Assembly: GCA_963930775.1 (NCBI GenBank)
Contig: OZ005697.1
Location: forward strand, 7,524,292-7,588,291
Source: Cliona cf. orientalis
Lineage: Eukaryota > Porifera > Demospongiae > Clionaida > Clionaidae
Direction of reading: 5' to 3'
DNA length: 64,000 nt
A program made the translations under genes and the position numbers. Positions 1 through 11,600 of the stretch are shown one piece after another; the stretch's first letter is position 1, and the number at the start of each line of letters is the position of its first letter. Below the pieces are notes generated by a model. It ran no database searches, had not been told where the DNA came from, and was given only the letters and a program-made list of their open reading frames with translations.

Positions 1-1
1 T

Positions 2-2192
2 AAGAGAAAGCTGTGGACAAATGAAAATATGGAAGCAGCAATGTTAAGCGCAGCGAAGACAGAAATGTCAGCAAACAAGGCTGCTGATTTATATGGCGTC
101 CCTCGGTCAACGTTAAAAGATCGCCTTAGTGGAAGAGTTGTGCATGGTACAAATCCGGGACCAAAGCCTTATCTCACTCGTGATGAAGAAACCGAGCTGT
201 CTGCACACCTCCTTCAGGCATCATCAATTGGTCTTGGAAGAACCCATCGTGATGTGAAATCCATTGTTGGATCATTCGTCAAGAGTAAGGGCTTGCTCAA
301 GGGCAAAACTGTCAGTAATGGTTGGTGGGAAAAGTTTCTGAAGCGAAACCCAACACTAAGCCTTCGTTCGGGCGATTCAACAGCTGGAGTACAACTAAAT
401 GCTATGAGAGCAGAAAACATGAAGGCTTATTTTGATCTGTTGCAAGAGGTGTACGATGAATTTGATTTCGACAGCCACCCGGAAGCCATATATAATATGG
501 ATGAAACAGGAGTTCCGTTAGAGCCTCGACCTCCCAAAGTCATTGCTAAGTGTGGTCAGAAGAAGGTTAGGTGTCGAACCTCGGGACAGAAGGCACAAAT
601 CACAGTGATTGGATGCGGTAGTGCCACTGGTCAAATTTTACCCCCATTTATCATCTATTCAGCAAAGAAGCTGAATCATCTGTGGATGCGAGATGAAGTC
701 ACTGGTTCTCGTTACGGTATCAGCGACAAAGGGTGGGTGGATCAGAAGCTCTTCTACTCATGGTTGAAAGACCATTTCCTCCATAATGCTGCATCTCATC
801 GGCCCTTATTGCTACTGCTTGACGGGCATAGCTCACATTTTGAACCACAATCTATCGAGTTTGCGAAAGAACATGACATTGTCATATTCTGTCTTCCTCC
901 GCATACCACACACGAATGTCAGCCTCTTGACGTTGGACTTTTTGGACCGCTGAAGAGGTACTGGCAACGAGAGTGTCATAAATTTTACCAGAAGAATCCT
1001 GGCCTGGTCATAACGAAATTAAATTTCAATCGTGTATTTCGGGTAGCTTGGCTAAAAGCAGTGTCCCCATCGAATATATGTGGAGGATTTCGAAAATCAG
1101 GAGTGTTTCCCTTCAACCGAGACGCTGTAACAGTGCTCACGATCAATGATGATAACAGTGATGGTAATTTCTCTCTCCCTCCCCCTTCTCCTACCCTCTC
1201 TCTCACACACACACATGTGCATACATGATACACCTATTAATTAATGTGTACTTAATGTCATACTTTTTTATAAATTAGGAAATGGGACTGTAAGTGCAGG
1301 AGGAAGTGACGATCACGGTGAGGGAAGTGGAGATCTTGGTGATGAAGGTAAATCACACACATGCACACGTACGCACACACATGCATACACACATGCACCC
1401 ACACACATACACACATAATATTATGCACACATGATACATGTACATGTACTTGATGTTGTATTAATTGTAAATTATTAGGAAGTGATGATCATGGTGAGGG
1501 AAGTGGAGATCTCAGTGATGAAGGTAAATCACACACATGCACACGCACACACACATACATACACACATGCACACACATGCACATAATATACACACATAAT
1601 ATTATGCACACATGATACACCTTATGTGTACTTTACTGTTATAGGAAGTGAGATTGTAGGTGGAGGAGGAAGTGATGATCATGGTGAGGGAAGTGGAGAG
1701 CTCGGTAAATCACACACATGCACACGCACACACACATACATACACACATGCACATAATATACACACATAATATTATGCACACATGATACACCTTATGTGT
1801 ACTTTACTAATAATTATTGTTATGTCATAGGAAGTGAGATTGTAGGTGGAGAAGGAAGTGATGATCATGGTGAGGGAAGTGGAGATCTTGGTGATGAGGT
1901 ACCTGAAGGTAAATCACACACACGCACACATACACACACCCTTTTGTTATTACATACATATCTATTATCCTAGGAAGTAAGGCTATAGATGATGGCATGC
2001 AAATCAAATCCAGTGGTGATTTAGAGGAAAGCGCAGAAGATAATGATCCTGTGGGCGAAGACGTTGAACACCTGTTTGATGTTGGAGGCTCCGGAGACTT
2101 TGAAACCTTGGGAGGTAAATTACAGATCATAATATCATGTAATTTCGTATACACAATATCTTGCACGTTCACTAACCCTGGACCACATTTTT

Positions 2193-2226
<34 letters not shown>

Positions 2227-3208
2227 CTTAGATCGAGACCGAAGTCAAGTTACAACCAGCAGTGATTTAAGTTTTTCAATCGAAGAAGAGTTGCGTTTTG
2301 CTGCACGATATGAAGAAGAGTACGACTTACATGATGAGAAATATGAAGCGTGGTTAAAACTCCATCATCCAGAAACATTGAACACGAGTCCAAAAGATAG
2401 TACTCACACAGATCCTGTTACACCTCTTACTTCACGGCCTAAATCTACTGCCCACACGCCATCATACTCCACCCATACATGTATGTCCACTGGATCCGAT
2501 CAGCCTTCCATGTCAACATTAACTACCACACCATCAGCTACAACACCAAAACCACGTTCCACGGTAACTCCGAAAGCACTGTTATCAGCTATGGCTACTC
2601 CAAACACACCCAAATCAACTACTAGTAATCGTTCTCCCTTGTCAGATCTGCTCAATCTTCCAGCTATTGCACATGGATCAAAGCAGAGTAAAACACCAAA
2701 TACAGGGCATGCTCGTGTTTTGACCAGCAGGGAGTGTCTACAATTGTTGAAAGAGAAAGAAGAGAAGAAGAAGCAAGTACAGCTAGAAAAGGAGAGGCGA
2801 AAAATTGAAAGGGAATTGAAGAAGAAACAAAAGGAAGAGGAACAGCAATTAAAAGCTGCAGAAAAGGCCAAACGAGCAGCTGAAAGAGAAGCCACAAAAG
2901 CCAAGAGACAAGCCGCTAAGGCCGAGAAAGAAGCTGCTAGAGTGGAGAAGGCCATACAGAAATCTCTGTCTGGGACAAAGCGTAGCAGTCCAAGTAATCC
3001 TCGATCATCACGTATTTCAAAGAAAATTCGGAGTGATTCAGAGGTAGAGGAAGATGCTAATCACTGCTGTGTGTGCTTCGGCTCATATCAGGAGGATATA
3101 GATACAGGGAGAGAGTGGATACAGTGCAATTGTAAGAGGTGGCTACACGAGGACTGTGTCGATAGTGAAGATACTGATATCGATGGCAAGTTATGCCCTC
3201 TTTGTTGA
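2..3208 (+). CDS. Pogo/Tigger-type DDD transposase gene with coiled coil and C-terminal PHD finger (5' end outside window)
   Basis: Seen: the frame is open from base 2 (KRKLWTNENMEAAMLSAAKT), so the start lies upstream. Order: psq-type helix-turn-helix (KAADLYGVPRSTLKDRL), then a DDE_1 core with catalytic aspartates in YNMDETG, LLLLDGHSSH and CQPLDVGLFGPLKRYW (DDD as in pogo/CENP-B), then an acidic G/S-rich linker, a T/S/P-rich stretch, a Lys/Glu-rich coiled coil (about 2745-2965) and a PHD finger (HCCVCFG..CNCKRWLHEDCV..CPLC). My exons are 2-1163, 1279-1347, 1479-1523, 1645-1704, 1831-1908, 1974-2114 and 2232-3208. All have GT/AG ends and keep the frame. Known: this core cuts and pastes DNA, and PHD fingers bind histone H3 tails. 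Inference: with seven exons and an intact core it is either a host gene derived from a transposon or an intron-bearing autonomous element. I saw no terminal inverted repeat at the 3' side. Confidence 0.85.
1279..1908 (+). repeat. Four tandem copies of an exon plus intron inside the transposase gene
   Basis: Exons 1279-1347, 1479-1523, 1645-1704 and 1831-1908 each encode a version of GSDDHGEGSGDLGDE. Each starts after an AG, ends before GTAAATC, has a length divisible by three (69, 45, 60, 78) and is phase 1 at both ends. The introns between them are similar too, with CA-rich runs and a shared ACACATGATACA motif. The exon has therefore been duplicated together with its intron, and any copy number keeps the frame. 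Confidence 0.85.
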
Positions 3209-3640
3209 AAAAAATACTCTCGATACTATTATTCAATAATGTACTGTTGATTGTTTGAAAAAATTTGTACATAAGAAATTGTTTGAACTTGACTGTAAAG
3301 GGTCGTCAGAGTTTGTTGTTGATGGGACAAGGGCTGGGAAGTGTAGTTTTTTTCAGGTAAAGATCGCTGAACAGAAACGCTCATTTTGGCCGATAACTGG
3401 CCTATTGAGAAGGTATGGAAAGACGATAATAAATGTCCGTGGACGATAACCGAGGCCCGCGATTGCCGACTCGGAAGGACAGCGCTTTCTCGCTGTTTAA
3501 GTAAGCCACTTTAAAAGTAGATAGCCATCTAGAACAGAGTGAGATCTCCATATAGAAGTTTGAACTAAGTTCTATAACCGTTCCTGGGACAAGTTATGAG
3601 CCGAGAAAAGATCTCGGCCGATAGTTGAGGTCTTACGCTA
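3209..3640. other. No gene recognised
   Basis: Spacer downstream of the transposase gene. A short open stretch at 3255-3449 has no recognisable domain. No inverted repeat matching a pogo end was seen. Confidence 0.5.
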
Positions 3641-4449
3641 ATGAGCATGGAGAGGCCGACTATGCCGTCTGGCACCATTGTATTCACACAAGCTCAAATA
3701 ATGTGCTCATTGTGTCCAGTGACACTGATACATGGGTTTATATACAGGCTTGGATTATGTGAGCTTAATTTTTTTTCAAGGAAAACGAGTGTACGTAAAA
3801 AGGGGAAACATGAACAGTTACATAAACATCAATCAAGGCACATTGTTGATATCACAACATCCAAAACTGTCATCGATGATATACCCTGTACTCTCTATAG
3901 TTGCCCTGTACATTCTTACAGGATGTGACTACCTCAGTTCTTTCTATATGTACAAAATTTCTAGAAAGCCTAATCCAGAACCTAGCATTTATTTGCCCTA
4001 ATGGAAATCTACTGAAAATGATAGGTGGTGAATTCCAGTACATAAATGAGGACGCATGGGTGAGACTGGTATCAGCAGTTTATTATACCAAGCATAAGGC
4101 TTTCTTTCGATCCAAATCTATCACCCACACATATGATATCATCCACAATCATCCTGACTCACCTGAATCTCAGCGCATGTTTTCTGCCTTAAACTTTACT
4201 CCTTCCAGCCGATCTCAGCTTTCAAAATGGCATGAATTTATCCGTAGAGTCACATACCACATACCTAAAGTTACAAAGACACATGAATCTAAAGTGCTAC
4301 CTTCATATCGTGCTTTGTTACTTCACTGCAAAAGAGCTACCTACATTCTAAAGCTTACTTTAAGCTCACCTCTGCGTCAGTCCCCGTTCCTTTTGTGCTT
4401 TGAACAATTTGGGTGGCATACAAGGGATGGCAATGTAGAGATAACTTGA
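3641..4449 (+). pseudogene. Decayed element-derived coding fragment with a FEN1-like GCDY motif
   Basis: Seen: overlapping open stretches in different frames. The longest (3901-4449) encodes a 182-residue region ending in a Cys/His/Trp-containing segment (LLLHCKRATYILKLTLSSP, then FGWHTRDGN). A neighbouring frame carries IVALYILTGCDYLSSFY. Known: LGCDY/TGCD followed by a helix-hairpin-helix is typical of FEN1/XPG-type nucleases, and similar motifs recur in multicopy genes of aquatic invertebrates. Inference: a fossil of a mobile-element protein with several breaks. It may belong to the LTR-type relic just downstream or to a different element. No function is claimed. Confidence 0.35.
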
Positions 4450-4799
4450 GACAGTGGAAAACCTTTGGATGTTGAAGAAACCTCTGACTCTGAGAATGAG
4501 TTGGACTCAGCTGGTGAGACAAGTCACGATGAGCAGTCAGCTAGGCTCTTCAGATAGTGAACAACAGATCATGCCAACTATAGCCAATGACAGCCTTTCA
4601 GAAGATGACTGTGTAGCTTAGTAGCGCTTGTCATAATTCATTCAGCTAGTGTGTTATTGTGTACAATTCGCGTTGTAAATGATCACGTTATCAATAATAA
4701 TATTCATAAACCACTACGCGTCACACAAAACCACGTGCTTGTTTGGGCGCGTCATTGGTGGTTTGTAGTTGTGGGTTACTCCCAACATTCCAGAGTACC

Positions 4800-5219
4800 C
4801 TATCTAGGAGGTCTTAGCGTAGACTGAATGGACAGATCGAACGAAATCGGAGTCAACTTCAAGTCGTTCCTAACGTTGAGACCGAAAGCGACACTGTCAA
4901 TCAACGAACTGAAACTGAAACTGTGCCCGAAACCCCTCGTCGAATCATGACCAGATCTAGAACTGGTACAGTTGTCTCAAAGCCAGATAGACTTACACAG
5001 CAAGTGTGAAACTGACTTAAAAGGGGAGATGTGGCATAACTGTTAATGATATTCATATATATATGTTCATTTCCTGTCAGTTTGTTTCCTGTCTAGGTGT
5101 AATTAGCATATGTATTGTCTGGTGTATATAAAGTGTATGCATGCATGCAAATCTCAGTTGTATATCAATCATACAATCTCATAACAAGCTATCTCTGTGC
5201 GTGGGCGCTAAACGCTACA
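4800..5219 (+). mobile_element. 3' end of a Ty3/gypsy-like retroelement with one LTR (fossil)
   Basis: Seen: a charged tail resembling the C-terminus of gypsy-type integrases (RRIMTRSRTGTVVSKP near 4943-4993), then a purine-rich tract (about 5020-5029) directly followed by an LTR-like sequence of about 190 bp that starts TGTGGCATAAC (5030) and ends CGCTACA (5219). The LTR holds a TATATAA-like box near 5127. Known: the order integrase tail, polypurine tract, LTR is typical of the 3' end of LTR elements. No 5' LTR or other pol part is recognised in the window, so this is a broken remnant. Target-site duplication not determined. Confidence 0.6.
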
Positions 5220-5636
5220 ATAGGTTGCATCATAATTTCATCATAGATTACACTACAATTACCTCATAACCACAAAAAAGTAAATTGCTACTGGGGAGAT
5301 AATTTTAGTGATAAAAAATCGAATCCAGGTTGCTGGCTTGAGCCACCAACATCAGAATGTGGGGGTCATGGCTCAGGTGTTAGGATGCTGGTGACTCATG
5401 CAAGCCAGCGCTAGCAATCTCTGTTATATACCTGCTGCCGCAAGGTTAAAATATTCAATTTTTGATGTAAAAAAATTATCATCAACTAGAAACAAGTGCA
5501 CATGTACAATGAGGAAATTTAAATAGAAAAGTGAATAATGTTTTTTCTCAAATCATAAAAATGTCATAAGTAGCTATAGCAGAACATTAATTTTATAGGT
5601 GATATATACAAAAGGAGATATGCACACTAAGTACTC
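5220..5636. other. Intergenic, with an imperfect hairpin at about 5329-5412
   Basis: AT-rich spacer downstream of the death-domain exon. The stretch GCTGGCTTGAGCCACCAACATC near 5332 pairs imperfectly with GGATGCTGGTGACTCATGCA near 5383. No gene seen. Confidence 0.4.
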
Positions 5637-8600
5637 TTAAGATGCTGACAGTGCACTTTGAATGTCTTGAGCAAGAACTACCTGGTCTAAATCGTTGAGT
5701 AGTTTAATGAGAGTGCGCCACGAGCAAGGATTTAAACCATTTCCATTGAGCCAGTGCTGGAACATGGCACGGCAACAATCCATGGGATTGGCAGGATATT
5801 CGGCCTTGATCAGTGCCAGTCTTGAACCGCTCTCATCAAAGTCTAGCTGGTCACCGATACTCTGCCAGAATGGAGCAACTTTCTCGATGATCTTGATCTT
5901 CTTTCCCTGGGCAGCTGGCAGCAGAGACAGCTTAGCAAGGCTGGGCTTGGCATCTGAGTACAAAACATAACCACTATTAATTTATGCACACCAGAATTTG
6001 ATTGTTGAAACTGACCTAGATTTAAGGTTCCAATTGTGGTTGAACTAGAAGCCGCTTTATTTTGATCAGTTGAAGCTAGAGAAATTAAAGAGGAGAGCCA
6101 TGAAGATCAGCCTACTACTCATGTATGTGGATATTATTATGTTACAACTTTATTGTATAAAAATTACAAATGTGCGCGAGATCTCAACCTATTGGCAATG
6201 GTTGTTACAATAATAATATTATTGTTGACTCACTTTCATAAGGAACAGCCTCTGTGTTGGCTGGAGAAGTAGCTGCTCTCAGTGATGAAGCAGAAGCACC
6301 TCGTCCTGAAAAAATTATTATTAATTTTGAGCTTGTACATGTAACTATAATATTATTGGACTGATTCAACCAGGAAATTAAAAGACTATAGTCTTAGCCA
6401 TAGTATACTAACAGCCTACCTGGTGGTGATGAAGTTGAGTGTCTAGTTGAAGTCAGAGATTGACCAGTGGAGAGTAAAACAGCCGTAGCTACAAAATCAG
6501 ACAACAATACAGAACATTAAATCCATACATTAATGATCCATGCAACAATTATTATAGTTATTATACCTTCACTGGACAGACAGCAGCTAATTCAGCTGAA
6601 GACACCAAAGTCATCCTTCCTATAAAAGCAAAAACACAATGTAATACCGTACTTTCTCGTTATTAGGCGCACCTTGCTTATAAGCGCATATTCGTTATTA
6701 AGCGCATACTATTTTGCTGACCGAAGTACTCGTTGTCAGGCGCATTTCGTGTATAAGCGCACATGTGACCCTTGACCTCGATATCTGCATGCTTTCTTGC
6801 TAGCCTAAGGTTCCAGCCGTTTCAAGTTACTCGAAATCACGATGGTTACTATCGATTCTCAGGTTCTTCGAGCTATGAGCGCCATTTCGAGCTGGGCGGA
6901 ATGCAGCAACACAAATGATTGTGCGATCGATCGATTGGCCACGCCCCTAAATGATACCGCGAACGCGCATGCGTTCTTGGATGCAGCTATTCTTTGTTAG
7001 GCGCATCTCGCTAATAGGCGCACTTCGCTATTAAGTGCAGGTTTTCTTCCTATGGAGATATAAGCGCATGCGCTTAATAGCGGGAAAATATGGTATTATA
7101 ATACAAGTGATTATTGTGACACTATAATAATTATATATACTATCATAGATTCATACCTTGACTGAGCCAGATAGTAGACCTTTCATCGAGAGGTTTAGTC
7201 ACCGAAGTTTCAACACAAGTAGAGGCACTGCCCGTCCCACTCTCCTGCACTAGTGCAGCATGGCGGTCACTCTGAGGCAGCGAAGCAGGATCTCCATGGC
7301 AACTGCAAAACACACCCACCTCTGCCTGATCATTTGAGTAGCGAAGCTTCTCCGAGGCAGCCTCTATTCCAGCTAGGATCTCCTTTCGAATGATGGGGCA
7401 CATCTCCTGGCAAACTGAGGCATCTATTTCTGCTGCAACGTGAACCTCAAAGAAGTAGAAAGCATCGATCAAAGTGACGAGGCAAGAATGCTTGGGAAGA
7501 CAAAATGTGACGCAATTGCGAGCGACAAGAATGACCTTCTTATTCAAGTGCTGAATGCTCCACTTGGACTGCTTCATCAGGTGGACCACGAGGCAGCAGA
7601 AAACTCCAGCACGTCGACAGCCACAAGGAAAGAGAAAGAGAAGAGGAGAAGCTAGCGAAGAGAAGACTCGATGTTTCTCAAGGTCTTCTCGGGACAGGAC
7701 ATCCAAGAGAGCCGGCATGAAATACTCATCTACCCCCGTGACCTCTACTAACAAAGACTCAAGAGGAACTACAACTAGCTGATTTTGCAGCAGCTTCAAA
7801 AGCTGTGGAGATTCAAAAATGCCCTTTTCAAAATGCTTGCAGGTGGTATCCATGAACTCTTCGGTGACTACACCTTCGTAGCAAAATCGCTTCCAGTTGC
7901 CCCTCCGTAATGTGGGCCTACCATGTCGTAGCAAGTATCCCTCCTGCACTAGATCAGAGACATTATCGAGAGGGACCTGGGAATCTACAAAGACTACTTC
8001 AGGAAGAGCAGAGGAATACTTGATGACATTCAGCCCATTGAAGAACTTGAGAGCTGCATCAAAAGACCTCTCGGTGAAGCCAAGGGTATTGGCTATTTTA
8101 ACACACTGCTCCCTACTAAGCACCCTCTTCCCTAGCTTCTTAGCCAGTCCTTGAGTGAGAAGCTCTAGGATGAACCACCAGAGGGGAACCTTCACCTCCT
8201 TGCCCAGCTTAGACGTCTCGACAGCCACGCGAATATTCCCAGCAACTGCCCTATCGAAGTCATCAGGATCGATCGTGTTGACGGGGTGGAACAAACCTTC
8301 TAGACCTTCGTAAAATACCAAATGAGGCTTAAGCTCAGGGCCAAAGATCTTGAGAAGCTTTTTATTCTTTTCCTCTATGCTCTCTGGACACCCGTGGGCT
8401 TTATCACGATGAGTTCCAACCACAATGATGTCTGGAACTTCATCACTCGATCGAGAAAGCAAAGAGCTGGTGAGGCACTTGATCTGCTCAGTGGTGGTGA
8501 GGTGTGTGGAGGACTTCTTGCCCACACACTGGCCATCCTGATAGTACTCATCGGGAGGATGGTCGTCCAGCCTGTCGGACAGCCGAGACACAATGATGAC

Positions 8601-11600
8601 CGAGGAGACATCGTGAATGAAGAGTGGAAGTAGCTCGTGGAACTGGGGTTGGCCTCCGCTGTCGGTGAAGTAGATCCACACGGAGCTCATGAGCTCATCT
8701 TCCTCCTCCTCAGTGAGCTCTTCCCCTGCAATCAGCTTCTCGAGTGAGCCAAGCAAAGACTCTACCATCTCGTCTAAAGCAGCTGCCTCATTCTTGGAAC
8801 TAGAGTATCCAATCTCGCCCTTGGCCTTGCCACTAGAAGATGATTTGCTTGCCATGGCAGCTAACCTGCTTGTAGCGGTAGAGCTGGTAGCTACCATTCC
8901 AGCGGCTGCAGCTGCCATGGACCCCTCAAGGAGCTCAAGATAATCATTCAACTCGAGAGGGATTTCCACTCCGTGCTTTTTGGCATTTTTGCTGATGAAT
9001 CGGGCTATCATAGGGAGCAGCTTGTCGGAGCTCACCTCCTTCCACTTCCCACGCAGCTTGTGAAAGAGAGATGAAGAGACGGACCTAATCTTGATGGGGT
9101 GCTCGGCACAGATGGTGCTGGTGCGGGCGTCGGGTGGCTTCCTGCCCATCAGAAGACACTTCAAGCACGTCTTGCCCACTCCTGGAGTGCCGACCATAAG
9201 GGCAATGAAATTGTTGAGCAAGACGTAGCCCTGCTTTAGGGCATCTTCAAGGATTTTTTGAGATTCGATTGCTGCATAAGTTGATTGAGATGGAGAATTG
9301 TTGTCAATTATTTACATGTTCAAGAATGTGGGCCACAACATAGCTAATTACAAACATATCTATCAACACTAAATGCAGGACATAATCTGAAATATAGAAT
9401 TTTTCGTCTAAAATATGAGGGCACAAAAACAATGCAAAAAGACTATCTCTCTCTAAAAGTAGGAGCATTTATCCATGTCCTTGGTGGGTAGCTATTAAAA
9501 AATATCAAATACCAAAAGTGGGAGAAAATTTTCAAAAAAGTAGTAATTTTGGTTCTGAACTCAGGATGTCAACAATATTATTGAGTTAAGAAGTTATATC
9601 CTCGAAGGGTACATAAACTGCCTTCGTTATTACAAGACTATACTTCTAAAATGAGAAGGCCACTTATGAAGGGAGAGAGAGAGAGAGAGGAAGGGCGGGA
9701 GTTGCTGCTTACCTTCTTTGTCAGCTGCTTCTTTCTCGGCTGGTGGCTGCTCGTTTTCTTGTGGCACTGCAAAGTATACAATACCGTATTTTCTCATTAT
9801 TAGGCGCATTTCGCTTATAAGCACATATTCATTATTAAGCGCATGCTATTTTGTTGGCCTAAGCACTCGTTATTAGGCGCATTTCGCATATAAGCGCATA
9901 CTGATATTATGTGACCATTGACCTCGATATCTGCACGCTTGCTAGCTTGCCCAGGGCTCCAACCTTTTCAAGTTAGTCGAAATTACGATGGCTACTGTCG
10001 ATTCTCAGGTTCTTCCAGCAACGAACGCCATTCGACCTGGGCAGAATGCAGCAACGTGCGATCGATAGATTGGCCACGCCCCTTAAACGATACCGCGAAC
10101 GCGCATGCGTTCTTGATATAGCTATTTTTTGTTAGGCGCATCTCGCTGTTAGGCGCACTTCGTTATTAAGCGCAGGTTTTCTTCCTGTGGAGATATAAGC
10201 GCATGCGCTTAATAGCGAGAAAATACGGTATTACTGTGGTGAATCATAATACTGTTTTGCTTAGGGTGGCCAGGTCATTTATAAAGTAATGAAATACGGT
10301 AACCTTTGAATCTAGCTTTGTGTGAAATTTAATACGGAAAAGGGTCATCAATTGAACAAAGCAAGGAATGTGCGGTACATATTGGCAGGAATCAAATTTG
10401 GTAGTTGCAACTGGGTCAAAAATAAATTACTATAATATAATATTATAATGCATAAATGAGAGCTTTTTTAATAGCGGTACTCCATTGTTTATTAGCCCCC
10501 CCCCCCCCCCCCCCCCCCCCCCAAAAAAAAACTCATGTCTATATCCCTGCATTAGTGACTTCTCTGTAAAAGTCATAAACTGTGTACATGAGGTAGAGAA
10601 GGGGGGTAAGTCTGCCATGGCATGTCTTGGTTCGTAGGATATCCACTAAGGTTTGTAGGATAGATTACGTGTACGCTAAGAAAATTTGATAATCATCATA
10701 CATGATTGGTTTAGTACAATGCATGGACAATGGGCTGCAACTCAGTACAATTAATACATGTATGATTGGTGACCTTTACCAAATGGTAGCATACTGCGGT
10801 ATAACAGTGCAAGCTAATCAATTGAGTAACCAACATCCACAGGGATCATAGGGAGCATTATTAGGCTTATTATCAAGCACTCAATTTGATATGGTACTCA
10901 TTGTACATGTGTAATTATATCAAAAGAAACCTTGGTTTAATTTTGCTTCTTGCTCATTTGCTTGAGTCTCGTACTTCTCGACTATCTCCTTCCTCTCCCG
11001 AATTTCTTTCTCGGCATTCTCCACCTCAGATGATGGGGCGTCAGTAATCAGCCCCAACATCTCCTGCCTCTGTTTAAAGAGAACATGAACACTTCAACAA
11101 CTACCATCATAACACAATCACTAATGGGAGGGCAACAAATTTAATTAATACACTAACATAATATTATGTACATGTCCACTGTACTGTATTCCTCCACTTG
11201 AAACAGCAAGCTAACAACTACACCACAATACACACACAGACAAACTGACAAGAGTGTTTGTATGGGATACTAAGATGGAGAGTAGCTAATGTGCACAGAG
11301 CACAGGGATGTGTGTCTATTGTAGGTGCAGCTGGTTTCAAGCTGAGCATGAACTCCACTACTCCAGCTAGCACAGCTGGTAAAGAGCACCTACCATACAT
11401 ACTGCAGACATAAGGTGACAACTACAGAGCTAGCCACTGTCACTGGAGTCAGTCATGAAGCAGTCTAGTCAGGCTAAGAGACACCTCTGCACTTCCCTCC
11501 CTACATGCTTTGTACATGCATTGTTATTATAATATATGAATATCGACTAGTTGTAGTTTCATGTTCAAAACATAAGTAGTTTTCTACATTATTATTAATT

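Noticed and set aside
2500-2955. Long minus-strand open stretch rich in Phe, Leu, Ser and Ala
   Set aside because: It is the shadow of the Lys/Glu-rich coiled coil and T/S/P region of the transposase gene on the other strand.
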